Shown here: positions 1 through 11,830 of the stretch, one piece after another | Numbering within the stretch: position 1 is the first letter of the stretch | Layout: every line of letters begins with the position of its first letter | Assembly (NCBI RefSeq): GCF_047675955.1 | Contig: NW_027327626.1 | Location: 1,488,001 to 1,552,000 of the forward strand | Direction: 5' to 3' | DNA: 64,000 nucleotides | Source: Chlorocebus sabaeus | Taxonomy: Eukaryota > Chordata > Mammalia > Primates > Cercopithecidae | Translations under genes and position numbers: made by a program | Notes under the pieces: generated by a model | What the model was told of the DNA's origin: nothing | Seen by the model: only the letters and a program-made list of their open reading frames with translations | Databases searched by the model: none

Positions 1-500
1 GAAAGAAGCTTTCTGAGAAACTGCTCTGTGTTCTGTTAGTTCATCTCACAGAGTTACATCTTTCCCTTCAAGAAGCCTGTCGCTAAGGCTGTTCTTGTGG
101 AATTGGCAAAGGGATATTTGGAAGCCCATAGAGGGCTATGGTGAAAAAGGAAATATCTTCCGTTCAAAACTGGAAAGAAGCTTTCTGAGAAACTGCTCTG
201 TGTTCTGTTAATTCAACTCAGAGTTACATCTTTCCCTTCAAGAAGCCTGTCGCTAAGGCTGTTCTTGTGGAATTGGCAAAGGGATATTTGGAAGCCCATA
301 GAGGGCTATGGTGAAAAAGGAAATATCTTCCGTTCAAAACTGGAAAGAAGCTTTCTGAGAAACTGCTCGGTGTTCTGTTAATTCATCTCACAGAGTTACA
401 TCTTTCCCTTCAAGAAGGCTTTCGCTAAGGCTGTTCTTGTGGAATTGGCAAAGAGATATTTGGAAGCCCATAGAGGGCTATGGTGAAAAAGGAAATATCT
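1..500 (+). repeat. Left edge monomers of the array
   Basis: About three monomers entering from outside the window. They include a TCAACTCAGAG 2-bp-deletion monomer (near 213). The last one has CTGCTCGGTG (363), AAGAAGGCTTTCG and CAAAGAGATAT (449); the same marker recurs at 3711, 5773, 13854, 16430 and 19522 and defines the start of a 15-monomer register. Confidence 0.7.
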
Positions 501-1872
501 TCGGTTCAAAACAGGAAAGAAGCTTTCTGAGAAACTGCTCTGTGTTCTGTTAATTCATCTCACAGAGTTACATCTTTCCCTTCAAGAAGCCTTTCGCTAA
601 GGCTGTTCTTGTGGAATTGGCAAAGGGATATTTGGAAGCCCATAGAGGGCTATGGTGAAAAAGGAAATATCTTCCGTTCAAAACTGGAAAGAAGCTTTCT
701 GACAAACTGCTCTGTGTTCTGTTAATTCATCTCACAGAGTTACATCTTTCCCTTTAAGAAGCCTTTCGCTAAGGCTGTTCTTGTGGAATTGGCAAAGGGA
801 TATTTGGAAGCCCATAGAGGGCTACGGTGAAAAAGGAAATATCTTGCGTTCAAAACTAGAAAGAAGCTTTCTGAGAAACTGCTCTGTGTTCTGTTAGTTC
901 ATCTCACAGAGTTACATCTTTCCCTTCAAGAAGCTTTTCGCTAAGGCTGTTCTTGTGGAATTGGCAAAGGGATATTTGGAAGCCCATAGAGGGCTATGGT
1001 GAAAAAGGAAATATCTTCCGTTCAAAACTGGAAAGAAGCTTTCTGAGAAACTTCTCTGTGTTCTGTTAATTCAACTCAGAGTTACATCTTTCCCTTCAAG
1101 AAGCCTTTTGCTAAGGCTGTTCTTGTGGAATTGGCAAAGGGATATTTGGAAGCCCATAGTGGGCTATGGTGAAAAAGGAAATATCTTCGGTTCAAAACAG
1201 GAAAGAAGCTTTCTGAGAAACTGCTCTGTGTTCTGTTAATTCATCTCACAGAGTTACATCTTTCCCTTCAACAAGCCTTTCGCTAAGGCTGTTCTTGTGG
1301 AATTGGCAAAGGGATATTTGGAAGCCCATAGAGGGCTATGGTGAAAAAGGAAATATCTTCCGTTCAAAACTGGAAAGAAGCTTTCTGACAAACTGCTCTG
1401 TGTTCTGTTAATTCATCTCACAGAGTTACATCTTTCCCTTTAAGATGCCTTTCGCTAAGGCTGTTCTTGTGGAATTGGCAAAGGGATATTTGGAAGCCCA
1501 TAGAGGGCTACGGTGAAAAAGGAAATATCTTGCGTTCAAAACTAGAAAGAAGCTTTCTGAGAAACTGCTCTGTGTTCTGTTAGTTCATCTCACAGAGTTA
1601 CATCTTTCCCTTCAAGAAGCCTGTCGCTAAGGCTGTTCTTGTGGAATTGGCAAAGGGATATTTGGAAGCCCATAGAGGGCTATGGTGAAAAAGGAAATAT
1701 CTTCCGTTCAAAACTGGAAAGAAGCTTTCTGAGAAACTTCTCTGTGTTCTGTTAATTCAACTCAGAGTTACATCTTTCCCTTCAAGAAGCCTTTTGCTAA
1801 GGCTGTTCTTGTGGAATTGGCAAAGGGATATTTGGAAGCCCATAGTGGGCTATGGTGAAAAAGGAAATATCT
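501..1872 (+). repeat. 4-monomer tandem duplication (686-bp unit, two copies)
   Basis: Copies are 501-1186 and 1187-1872. Both run through the same order of markers: TCGGTTC with AACAGG, GACAAACTG, CCCTTTAAGA, TTGCGTTCAAAACTAG, CTTCTCTGTG with TCAACTCAGAG, and CATAGTGGGC. The offset of 686 equals 4 x 172 minus the 2-bp deletion. Differences are few (for example AACAAGCC near 1270 and AAGATGCC near 1442, and AAGCTTTTCG against AAGCCTGTCG). The related array at 13906 has only one copy, so this duplication is local. Confidence 0.85.
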
Positions 1873-3785
1873 TCCGTTCAAAACTGGAAAGAAGCTTTCT
1901 GAGAAACTGTTCTGTGTTCTGTTAATTAATCTCACAGAGTTACATCTTTCCCTTCAAGAAGCCTTTCGCTAAGGCTGTTCTTGTGGAATTGGCAAAGGGA
2001 TATTTGGAAGCCCGTAGAGGGCTATGGTGAAAAAGGAAATATCTTCCGTTCAAAACTGGAAAGAAGCTTTCTGAGAAACTGCTCTGTGTTCTGTTAATTC
2101 ATCTCACAGAGTTACATCTTTCCCTTCAAGAAGCCTGTCGCTAAGGCTGTTCTTGTGGAATTGGCAAAGGGATATTTGGAAGCCCACAGAGGGCTATGGT
2201 GAAAAAGGAAATATCTTCCGTTCAAAACTGGAAAGAAGCTTTCTGAGAAACTGCTCTGTGTTCTGTTAATTCATCTCACAGAGTTACATCTTTCCCTTCA
2301 AGAAGCCTGTCGCTAAGTCTGTTCTTGTGGAATTGGCAAAGGGATATTTGGAAGCCCATAGAGGGCTATGGTGAAAAAGGAAATATCTTCCGTTCAAAAC
2401 TGGAAAGAAGCTTTCTGAGAAACTGCTCTGTGTTCTGTTAATTCATCTCACAGAGTTACATCTTTCCCTTCAAGAAGCCTTTCGCTAAGGCTGTTCTTGT
2501 GGAATTGGCAAAGGGATATTTGGAAGCCCATAGAGGGCTATGGTGAAAACGGAAATATCTTCCGTTCAAAACTGGAAAGAAGCTTTCTGAGAAACTGCTC
2601 TGTGTTCTGTTAATTCATCTCACAGAGTTACATCTTTCCCTTCAAGAAGCCTTTCGCTAAGGCTGTTCTTGTGGAATTGGAAAAGGGATATTTGGAAGCC
2701 CATAGAGGGCTATGGTGAAAAAGGAAATATCTTCCGTTCAAAACTGGAAAGAAGCTTTCTGAGAAACTGCTCTGTGTTCTGTTAATTCATCTCACAGACT
2801 TACAACTTTCCCTTCAAGAAGCCTTTCGCTAAGGCTGTTCTTGTGGAATTGGCAAAGGGATATTTGGAAACCCATAGAGGGTTATGGTGAAAAAGGAAAT
2901 ATCTTCCGTTCAAAACTGGAAAGAAGCTTTCTGAGAAACTGCTCTGTGTTCTGTTAGTTCATCTCACAGAGTTACATCTTTCCCTTCAAGAAGCCTGTCG
3001 CTAAGGCTGTTCTTGTTTAATTGGCAAAGGGATATTTGGAAGCCCTTAGAGGGCTATGGTGAAAAAGGAAATATCTTCCGTTCAAAACTGGAAAGAAGCT
3101 TTCTGAGAAACTGCTCTGTGTTCTGTTAATTCATCTCACAGAGTTACATCTTTCCCTTCAAGAATCCTTTCGCTAAGGCAGTTCTTGTGGAATTGGCAAA
3201 GGGATATTTGGAAGCCCATAGAGGGCTATGGTGAAAAAGGAAATATCTTCCGTTCATAACTGGAAAGAAGTTTCTGAGACACTGCTCTGTGTTCTGTTAG
3301 GTCATCTCACAGAGTTACATCTTTCCCTTCAAGAAGCCTTTGGCTAAGGCTGTTCTTGTGGAATTGGCAAAGGGATATCTGGAAGCCCATAGAGGGCTAT
3401 GGTGAAAAAGGAAATATCTTCCGTTCAAAACTGGAAAGAAGCTTTCTGAGAAACTGCTCTGGTTCTGTTAATTCATCTCACAGAGTTACATCATTCCCTT
3501 CAAGAAGCCTGTCGCTAAGGCTGTTCTTGTGGAATTGGCAAAGGGATATTTGGAAGCCCATAGAGGGCTATGGTGAAAAAGGAAATATCTTCCGTTCAAA
3601 ACTGGAAAGAAGCTTTCTGAGAAACTGCTCGGTGTTCTGTTAATTCATCTCACAGAGTTACATCTTTCCCTTCAAGAAGGCTTTCGCTAAGGCTGTTCTT
3701 GTGGAATTGGCAAAGAGATATTTGGAAGCCCATAGAGGGCTATGGTGAAAAAGGAAATATCTTCGGTTCAAAACAGGAAAGAAGC
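1873..3785 (+). repeat. Monomers of the 15-mer register, including first 9-mer copy
   Basis: These follow the same order as 14592-16481 (offset 12,719). Markers are TAAGTCTG (2314), GGAAAAGGG (near 2680), CAGACTTACAAC (near 2795), TTGTTTAATTGG (near 3014), AGAATCC (near 3163), and the 1-bp-deleted AAGAAGTTTCTGAGACACTG monomer with TTAGGTCATC (near 3270-3305) followed by GGGATATCTGG. Confidence 0.8.
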
Positions 3786-5160
3786 TTTCTGAGAAACTGC
3801 TCTGTGTTCTGTTAATTCATCTCACAGAGTTACATCTTTCCCTTCAAGAAGCCTGTCGCTAAGTCTGTTCTTGTGGAATTGGCAAAGGGATATTTGGAAG
3901 CCCATAGAGGGCTATGGTGAAAAAGGAAATATCTTCCGTTCAAAACTGGAAAGAAGCTTTCTGAGAAACTGCTCTGTGTTCTGTTAATTCATCTCACAGA
4001 GTTACATCTTTCCCCTCAAGAAGCCTTTCGCTAAGGCTGTTCTTGTGGAATTGGCAAAGGGATATTTGGAAGCCCATAGAGGGCTATGGTGAAAACGGAA
4101 ATATCTTCCGTTCAAAACTGGAAAGAAGCTTTCTGAGAAACTGCTCTGTGTTCTGTTAATTCATCTCACAGAGTTACATCTTTCCCTTCAAGAAGCCTTT
4201 CGCTAAGGCTGTTCTTGTGGAATTGGCAAAGGGATATTTGGAAGCCCATAGAGGGCTATGGTGAAAAAGGAAATATCTTCTGTTCAAAACTGGAAAGAAG
4301 CTTTCTGAGAAACTGCTCTGTGTTCTGTTAATTCATCTCACAGACTTACAACTTTCCCTTCAAGAAGCCTTTCCCTAAGGCTGTTCTTGTGGAATTGGCA
4401 AAGGGATATTTGGAAACCCATAGAGGGTTATGGTGAAAAAGGAAATATCTTCCGTTCAAAACTGGAAAGAAGCTTTCTGAGAAACTGCTCTGTGTTCTGT
4501 TAGTTCATCTCACAGAGTTACATCTTTCCCTTCAAGAAGCCTGTCGCTAAGGCTGTTCTTGTTTAATTGGCAAAGGGATATTTGGAAGCCCTTAGAGGGC
4601 TATGGTGAAAAAGGAAATATCTTCCGTTCAAAACTGGAAAGAAGCTTTCTGAGAAACTGCTCTGTGTTCTGTTAATTCATCTCACAGAGTTACATCTTTC
4701 CCTTCAAGAATCCTTTCGCTAAGGCAGTTCTTGTGGAATTGGCAAAGGGATATTTGGAAGCCCATAGAGGGCTATGGTGAAAAAGGAAATATCTTCCGTT
4801 CATAACTGGAAAGAAGTTTCTGAGACACTGCTCTGTGTTCTGTTAGGTCATCTCACAGAGTTACATCTTTCCCTTCAAGAAGCCTTTGGCTAAGGCTGTT
4901 CTTGTGGAATTGGCAAAGGGATATCTGGAAGCCCATAGAGGGCTATGGTGAAAAAGGAAATATCTTCCGTTCAAAACTGGAAAGAAGCTTTCTGAGAAAC
5001 TGCTCTGGTTCTGTTAATTCATCTCACAGAGTTACATCATTCCCTTCAAGAAGCCTGTCGCTAAGGCTGTTCTTGTGGAATTGGCAAAGGGATATTTGGA
5101 AGCCCATGGAGGGCTATGGTGAAAAAGGAGATATCTTCCGTTCAAAACTGGAAAGAAGCT
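3786..5160 (+). repeat. Second copy of 9-monomer repeat (offset 1,546 bp)
   Basis: Matches about 2240-3615 in order and indels. The offset is 9 x 172 minus 2, explained by the AAGTTTCTG and CTCTGGTTCTG deletions. It also shares TTCCCTAAGG (4371) with 18120, which the copies at 2825, 12447 and 15541 lack. It therefore belongs with the 17.5 kb block and joins the left flank at a recombination junction near 3.78 kb. Confidence 0.8.
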
Positions 5161-8100
5161 TTCTGAGAAAGTGCTCTGTGTTCTGTTAATTCATCTCACA
5201 GAGTTACATCTTTCCCTTCAAGAAGCCTTTCGCTAAGGCTGTTCTTGTGGAATTGGCAAAGGGATATTTGGAAGCCCATAGAGGGCTATGGTGAAAAAGG
5301 AAATATCTTCCGGTCAAAACTGGAAAGAAGCTTTCTGAGAAACTGCTCTGTGTTCTGTTAATTCATCTCACAGAGTTACATCTTTCCCTTCAAGAAGCCT
5401 TTCGCTAAGGCTGTTCTTGTGGAATTGGCAAAGGGATATTTGGAAGCCCATAGAGGGCTATGGTGAAAAAGGAAATATCTTCCGTTCAAAACTGGAAAGA
5501 AGCTTTCTGAGAAACTGCTCTGTGTTCTGTTAATTCATCTCACAGAGTTACATCTTTCCCTTCAAGAAGCCTGTCGCTAAGGCTGTTCTTGTGGAATTGG
5601 CAAAGGGATATTTGGAAGCCCATAGAGGGCTATGGTGAAAAAGGAAATATCTTCCGTTCAAAACTGGAAAGAAGCTTTCTGAGAAACTGCTCGGTGTTCT
5701 GTTAATTCATCTCACAGAGTTACATCTTTCCCTTCAAGAAGGCTTTCGCTAAGGCTGTTCTTGTGGAATTGGCAAAGAGATATTTGGAAGCCCATAGAGG
5801 GCTATGGTGAAAAAGTAAATATCTTCCGTTCAAAACTGGAAAGAAGCTTTCTGAGAAACTGCTCTGTGTTCTGTTAATTCATCTCACAGAGTTACATCTT
5901 TCCCTTCAAGAAGCCTTTCGCTAAGGCTGTTCTTGTGCAATTGGCAAAGGGATATTTGGAAGCCCATAGAGGGCTATGGTGAAAAAGGAAATATCTTTCG
6001 TTCAAAACTAGAAAGAAGCTTTCTGAGAAACTGCTCTGTGTTCTGTTAATTCATCTCACAGAGTTACATCTTTCCCTTCAAGAAGCCTGTCGCTAAGGCT
6101 GTTCTTGTGGAATTGGCAAAGGGATATTTGGAAGCCCATAGAGGGCTATGGTGAAAAAGGAAATATCTTCCGTTCAAAACTGGAAAGAAGCTTTCTGAGA
6201 AACTGCTCTGTGTTCTGTTAATTCATCTCACAGAGTTACATCTTTCCCTTCAAGAAGCCATTCGCTAAGGCTGTTCTTGTGGAATTGGCAAAGGGATATT
6301 TGGAAGCCCATAGAGGGCTATGGTGAAAAAGGAAATATCTTCCGGTCAAAACTGGAAAGAAGCTTTCTGAGAAACTGCTCTGTGTTCTGTTAATTCATCT
6401 CACAGAGTTACATCTTTGCCTTCAAGAAGCCTTTCGCTAAGGCTGTTCTTGTGGAATTGGCAAAGGGATATTTGGAAGCCCATAGAGTGCTATGTTGAAA
6501 AAGGAAATATCTTCCGTTCAAAACTGGAAAGAAGCTTTCTGAGAAACTGCTCTGTGTTCTGTTAATTCATCTCACAGAGTTACATCTTTCCCTTCAAGAA
6601 GGCTTTCGCTAAGGCTGTTCTTGTGGAATTGGCAAAGGGATATTTGGAAGCCCATAGAGGGCTATGGTGAAAAAGGAAATAGCTTCGGTTCAAAACAGGA
6701 AAGAAGCTTTCTGAGAAACTGCTCTGTGTTCTGTTAATTCATCTCACAGAGTTACATCTTTCCCTTCAAGAAGCCTTTCGCTAAGGCTGTTCTTGTGGAA
6801 TTGGCAAAGGGATATTTGGAAGCCCATAGAGGGCTATGGTGAAAAAGGAAATATCTTCCGTTCAAAACTGGAAAGAAGCTTTCTGAGAAACTGCTCTGTG
6901 TTCTGTTAATTCATCTCACAGAGTTACATCTTTCCCTTCAAGAAGCCTGTCGCTAAGGCTGTTCTTGTGGAATTGGCAAAGGGATATTTGGAAGCCCATA
7001 GAGGGCTGTGGTGAAAAAGGAAATATCTTGCGTTCAAAACTAGAAAGAAGCTTTCTGAGAAACTGCTCTGTGTTCTGTTAGTTCATCTCACAGAGTTACA
7101 TCTTTCCCCTCAAGAAGCCTGTCGCTAAGTCTGTTCTTGTGGATTTGGCAAAGGGATATTTGGAAGCCCATAGAGGGCTATGGTGAAAAAGGAAATATCT
7201 TCCGTTCAAAACTGGAAAGAAGCTTTCTGAGAAACTGCTCTGTGTTCTGTTAATTCATCTCACAGAGTTATATCTTTGCCTTCAAGAAGCCATTCGCTAA
7301 GGCTGTTCTTGTGGAATTGGCAAAGGGATATTTGGAAGCCCATAGAGGGCTATGGTGAAAAAGGAAATATCTTCCGGTCAAAACTGGAAAGAAGTTTTCT
7401 GAGAAACTGCTCTGTGTTCTGTTAATTCATCTCACAGAGTTACATCTTTCCCTTCAAGAAGCCTTTCGCTAAGGCTGTTCTTGTGGAATTGGCAAAGGGA
7501 TATTTGGAAGCCCATAGAGTGCTATGGTGAAAAAGGAAATATCTTCCGTTCAAAACTGGAAAGAAGCTTTCTGAGAAACTGCTCTGTCTTCTGTTAATTC
7601 ATCTCACAGAGTTACATCTTTCCCTTCAAGAAGCCTGTCGCTAAGGCTGTTCTTGTGGAATTGGCAAAGGGATATTTGGAAGCCCATTCAGGGCTATGGT
7701 AAAAAAGGAAATATCTTCCGTTCAAAACTGGAAAGACGCTTTCTGAGAAACTGCTCTGTGTGTCTGTTAATTCATCTCACAGTGTTACATCTTTCCCTTC
7801 AAGAAGCCTGTCGCTAAGGCTGTTCTTGTGAAATTGGCAAAGGGATATTTGGAAGCCCATAGAGGGCTATGGTGAAAAAGGAAATATCTTCCGTTCAAAA
7901 CTGGAAAGAAGCTTTCTGAGAAACTGCTCTGTGTTCTGTTAATTCAATTCAGAGTTACATCTTTCCCTTCAAGAAGCCTTTCGCTAAGGCTGTTCTTGTG
8001 GAATTGGCAAAGGGATATTTGTAAGCCCATAGAGGGCTATGGTGAAAAAGGAAATATCTTCCGTTCAAAACTGGAAAGAAGCTTTTTGAGAAATTGCTCT

Positions 8101-10270
8101 GTGTTCTGTTAATTCATCTCACAGAGTTACATCTTTCCCTTCAAGAAGCCTTTCGCTAAGGCTGTTCTTGTGGAATTGGCAAAGGGATATTTGGAAGCCC
8201 GTAGAGGGCTATGGTGAAAAAGGAAATATCTTCCGTTCAAAACTGGAAAGAAGCTTTCTGAGAAACTGCTCTGTGTTCTGTTAATTCATCTCACAGAGTT
8301 ACATCTTACCCTTCAAGAAGCCTGTCGCTAAGGCTGTTCTTGTGGAATTGGCAAAGGGATATTTGGAAGCCCATAGAGGGCTATGGTGAAAAAGGAAATA
8401 TCTTCCGTTCAAAACTGGAAAGAAGTTTTCTGAGAAACTGCTCTGTGTTCTGTTAATTCATCTCACAGAGTTACATCTTTCCCTTCAAGAAGCCTGTCGC
8501 TAAGTCTATTCTTGTGGAATTGGCAAAGGGATATTTGGAAGCCCATAGAGGGCTATGGTGAAAAAGAAAATATCTTCCGTTCAAAACTGGAAAGAAGCTT
8601 TCTGAGAAACTGCTCTGTGTTCTGTTAATTCATCTCACAGAGTTACATCATTCCCTTCAAGAAGCCTTTCGCTAAGGCTGTTCTTGTGGAATTGGCAAAG
8701 GGATATTTGGAAGCCCATAGAGGGCTATGGTGGAAAAGGAAATATCTTCCGTTCAAAACTGGAAAGAAGCTTTCTGAGAAACTGCTCTGTGTTCTGTTAA
8801 TTCATCTCACAGAGTTACATCTTTCCCTTCAAGAAGCCTTTCGCTAAGGCTGTTCTTGTGGAATTGGCAAAGGGATATTTGGAAGCCCATAGAGGGCTAC
8901 GGTGAAAAAGGAAGTATCTTCCGTTCAAAACTGGAAAGAAGCTTTCTCAGAAACTGCTCTGTGTTCTGTTAATTCATCTCACAGAGTTACATCTTTCCCT
9001 TCAAGAAGCCTTTCGCTAAGGCTGTTCTTGTGGAATTGGCAAAGGGATATTTGGAAGCCCATAGAGGGCTATGGTGAAAAAGGAAATATCTTCCGTTCAA
9101 AACTGGAAAGAAGCTTTCTGAGAAACTGCTCTGTGTTCTGTTAATTCATCTCACAGAGTTACATCTTTCCCTTCAAGAAGGCTTTCGCTAAGGCTGTTCT
9201 TGTGGAATTGGCAAAGGGATATTTGGAAGCCCATAGAGGGGTATGGTGAAAAAGGAAATATCTTCGGTTCAAAACAGGAAAGAAGCTTTCTGAGAAACTG
9301 CTCTGTGTTCTGTTAATTCATCTCACAGAGTTACATCTTTCCCTTCAACAAGCCATTCGCTAAGGCTGTTCTTGTGGAATTGGCAAAGGGATATTTGGAA
9401 GCCCATAGAGGGCTATGGTGAAAAAGGAAATATCTTCCGGTCAAAACTGGAAAGAAGCTTTCTGAGAAACTGCTCTGTGTTCTGTTAATTCATCTCACAG
9501 AGTTACATCTTTCCCTTCAAGAAGCCTTTCCCTAAGGCTGTTCTTGTGGAATTGGCAAAGGGATATTTGGAAGCCCATAGAGGGCTATGGTGAAAAAGGA
9601 AATATCTTCCGTTCAAAACTGGAAAGAAGCTTTCTGAGAAACTGCTCTGTGTTCTGTTAATTCATCTCACAGAGTTACATCTTTCCCTTCAAGAAGCCTT
9701 TCGCTAAGGCTGTTCTTGTGGAATTGGCAAAGGGATATTTGGAAGCCCATAGAGGGCTATGGTGAAAAAGGAAATATCTTGCGTTCAAAACTAGAAAGAA
9801 GCTTTCTGAGAAACTGCTCTGTGTTCTGTTAGTTCATCTCACAGAGTTACATCTTTCCCCTCAAGAAGCCTGTCGCTAAGTCTGTTCTTGTGGATTTGGC
9901 AAAGCGATATTTGGAAGCCCATAGAGGGCTATGGTGAAAAAGGAAATATCTTCCGTTCAAAACTGGAAAGAAGCTTTCTGAGAAACTGCTCTGTGTTCTG
10001 TTAATTCATCTCACACAGTTACATCTTTCCCTTCAAGAAGCCATTCGCTAAGGCTGTTCTTGTGGAATTGGCAAAGGGATATTTGGAAGCCCATAGAGGG
10101 CTATGGTGAAAAAGGAAATATCTTCCGGTCAAAACTGGAAAGAAGCTTTCTGAGAAACTGCTCTGTGTTCTGTTAATTCATCTCAGAGAGTTACATCTTT
10201 CCCTTCAAGAAGCCTTTCGCTAAGGCTGTTCTTGTGGAATTGGCAAAGGGATATTTGGAAGCCCATAGAG
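3786..10270 (+). repeat. Large duplication, copy 1 (pairs with 17535-23850)
   Basis: Aligned at a constant offset of 13,749 from 3861 to about 8,380, then 13,577 to 10,270. Paired markers include TTGTGCAATT (5932 and 19681), TTTCGTTCAAAACTAG (5996 and 19745), AGCTTCGG (6682 and 20431), CATAGAGTGC (7520 and 21269), CCATTCAGGG (near 7685 and 21434), CTTTTTGAG (near 8083 and 21832) and AAAGCGAT (9901 and 23478). Only scattered substitutions separate the copies. Confidence 0.88.
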
Positions 10271-11830
10271 TGCTATGGTGAAAAAGGAAATATCTTCCGT
10301 TCAAAACTGGAAAGAAGCTTTCTGAGAAACTGCTCTGTGTTTTGTTAATTCATCTCACAGAGTTACATCTTTCCCTTCAAGAAGCCTTTCGCTAAGGCTG
10401 TTCTTCTGGAATTGGCAAAGGGATATTTGGAAGCCCAGAGAGGGCTATGGTGAAAAAGGAAATATCTTCCGTTCAAAACTGGAAAGAAGCTTTCTGAGAA
10501 ACTGCTCTGTGTTCTGTTAATTCATCTCACAGAGTTACATCTTTCCCTTCAAGAAGCCTTTCGCTAAGGCTGTTCTTGTGTAATTGGCAAAGGGATATTT
10601 GGAAGCCCATAGAGTGCTATGGTGAAAAAGGAAATACCTTCCGTTCAAAACTGGAAAGAAGCTTTCTGAGAAACTGCTCTGTGTTCTGTTAATTCATCTC
10701 ACAGAGTTACATCTTTCCCTTCAAGAAGCCTGTCGCTAAGGCTGTTCTTGTGGAATTGGCAAAGGGATATTTGGAAGCCCATAGAGGACTATGGTGAAAA
10801 AGGAAATATCTTCCATTCAAAACTGGAAAGAAGCTTTCTGAGAAACTGCTCTGTGTTCTGTTAATTCATCTCACAGAGTTACATCTTTCCCTTCAAGAAG
10901 CCTTTCGCTAAGGCTGTTCTTGTGGAATTGGCAAACGGATATTTGGAAGCTCGTAGAGGGCTATGGTGAAAAAGGAAATATCTTCCGTTCAAAACTGGAA
11001 AGAAGCTTTCTGAGAAACTGCTCTGTGTTCTGTTAATTCATCTCACAGAGTTACATCTTTCCCTTCAAGAAGCCTGTCGCTAAGGCTGTTCTTGTGTAAT
11101 TGGCAAAGGGATATTTGGAAGCCCGTAGAGGGCTATGGTGAAAAAGGAAATATCTTCCGTTCAAAACTGGAAAGAAGCTTTCTGAGAAACTGCTCTGTGT
11201 TCTGTTAATTCATCTCACAGAGTTACATCTTTCCCTTCAAGAAGCCATTCGCTAAGGCTGTTCTTGTGGAATTGGCAAAGGGATATTTGGAAGCCCATAG
11301 AGGGCTATGGTGAAAAAGGAAATATCTTCCGTTCAAAACTGGAAAGAAGCTTTCTGAGAAACTGCTCTGTGTTCTCTTAATTCATCTCACAGAGTTACAT
11401 CTTTCCCTTCAAGAAGCCTGTCGCTAAGGCTGTTCTTGTGGAATAGGCAAAGGGATATTTGGAAGCCCATAGAGGGCTATGGTGAAAAAGGAAATATCTT
11501 CCGTTCAAAACTGGAAAGAAGCTTTCTGAGAAACTGCTCTGTGTTCTGTTAATTCATCTCACAGAGTTACATCTTTCCCTTCAAGAAGCCTTTCGCTAAG
11601 GCTGTTCTTGTGGAATTGGCAAAGGGATATTTGGAAGCCCATAGAGGGCTATGGTGAAAAAGGAAATATCTTCCGTTCAAAACAGGAAAGAAGCTTTCTG
11701 AGACACTGCTCTGTGTTCTGTTAGGTCATCTCACAGAGTTACATCTTTCCCTTCAGGAAGACTTTCGCTAAGGCTGTTCTTGTGGAATTGGCAAAGGGAT
11801 ATTTGGAAGCCCACAGAGGGCTATGGTGAA
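10271..11830 (+). repeat. Bridging monomers related to the 26 kb transition
   Basis: After the match to the 23.85 kb block ends, two CATAGAGTGC monomers at 10271 and 10615 are spaced exactly like those at 26254 and 26598. A GAGACACTG / TTAGGTCATC / CAGGAAGACTTTCG monomer follows near 11701-11765; this marker is otherwise seen in the right part (27.2, 28.5, 32.9, 34.2, 41.5, 42.8 kb). This stretch ties the left and right families together. Confidence 0.65.

Noticed and set aside
3356..3643. Open reading frames of 80-116 codons, for example 3356-3643, 8902-9144 and 63227-63577
   Set aside because: All are near-identical translations of one or two satellite monomers. They have no ribosome-binding or splice context, end at fixed stops within the repeat, and appear only where an indel or substitution removes a stop. 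They are by-products of the repeat.
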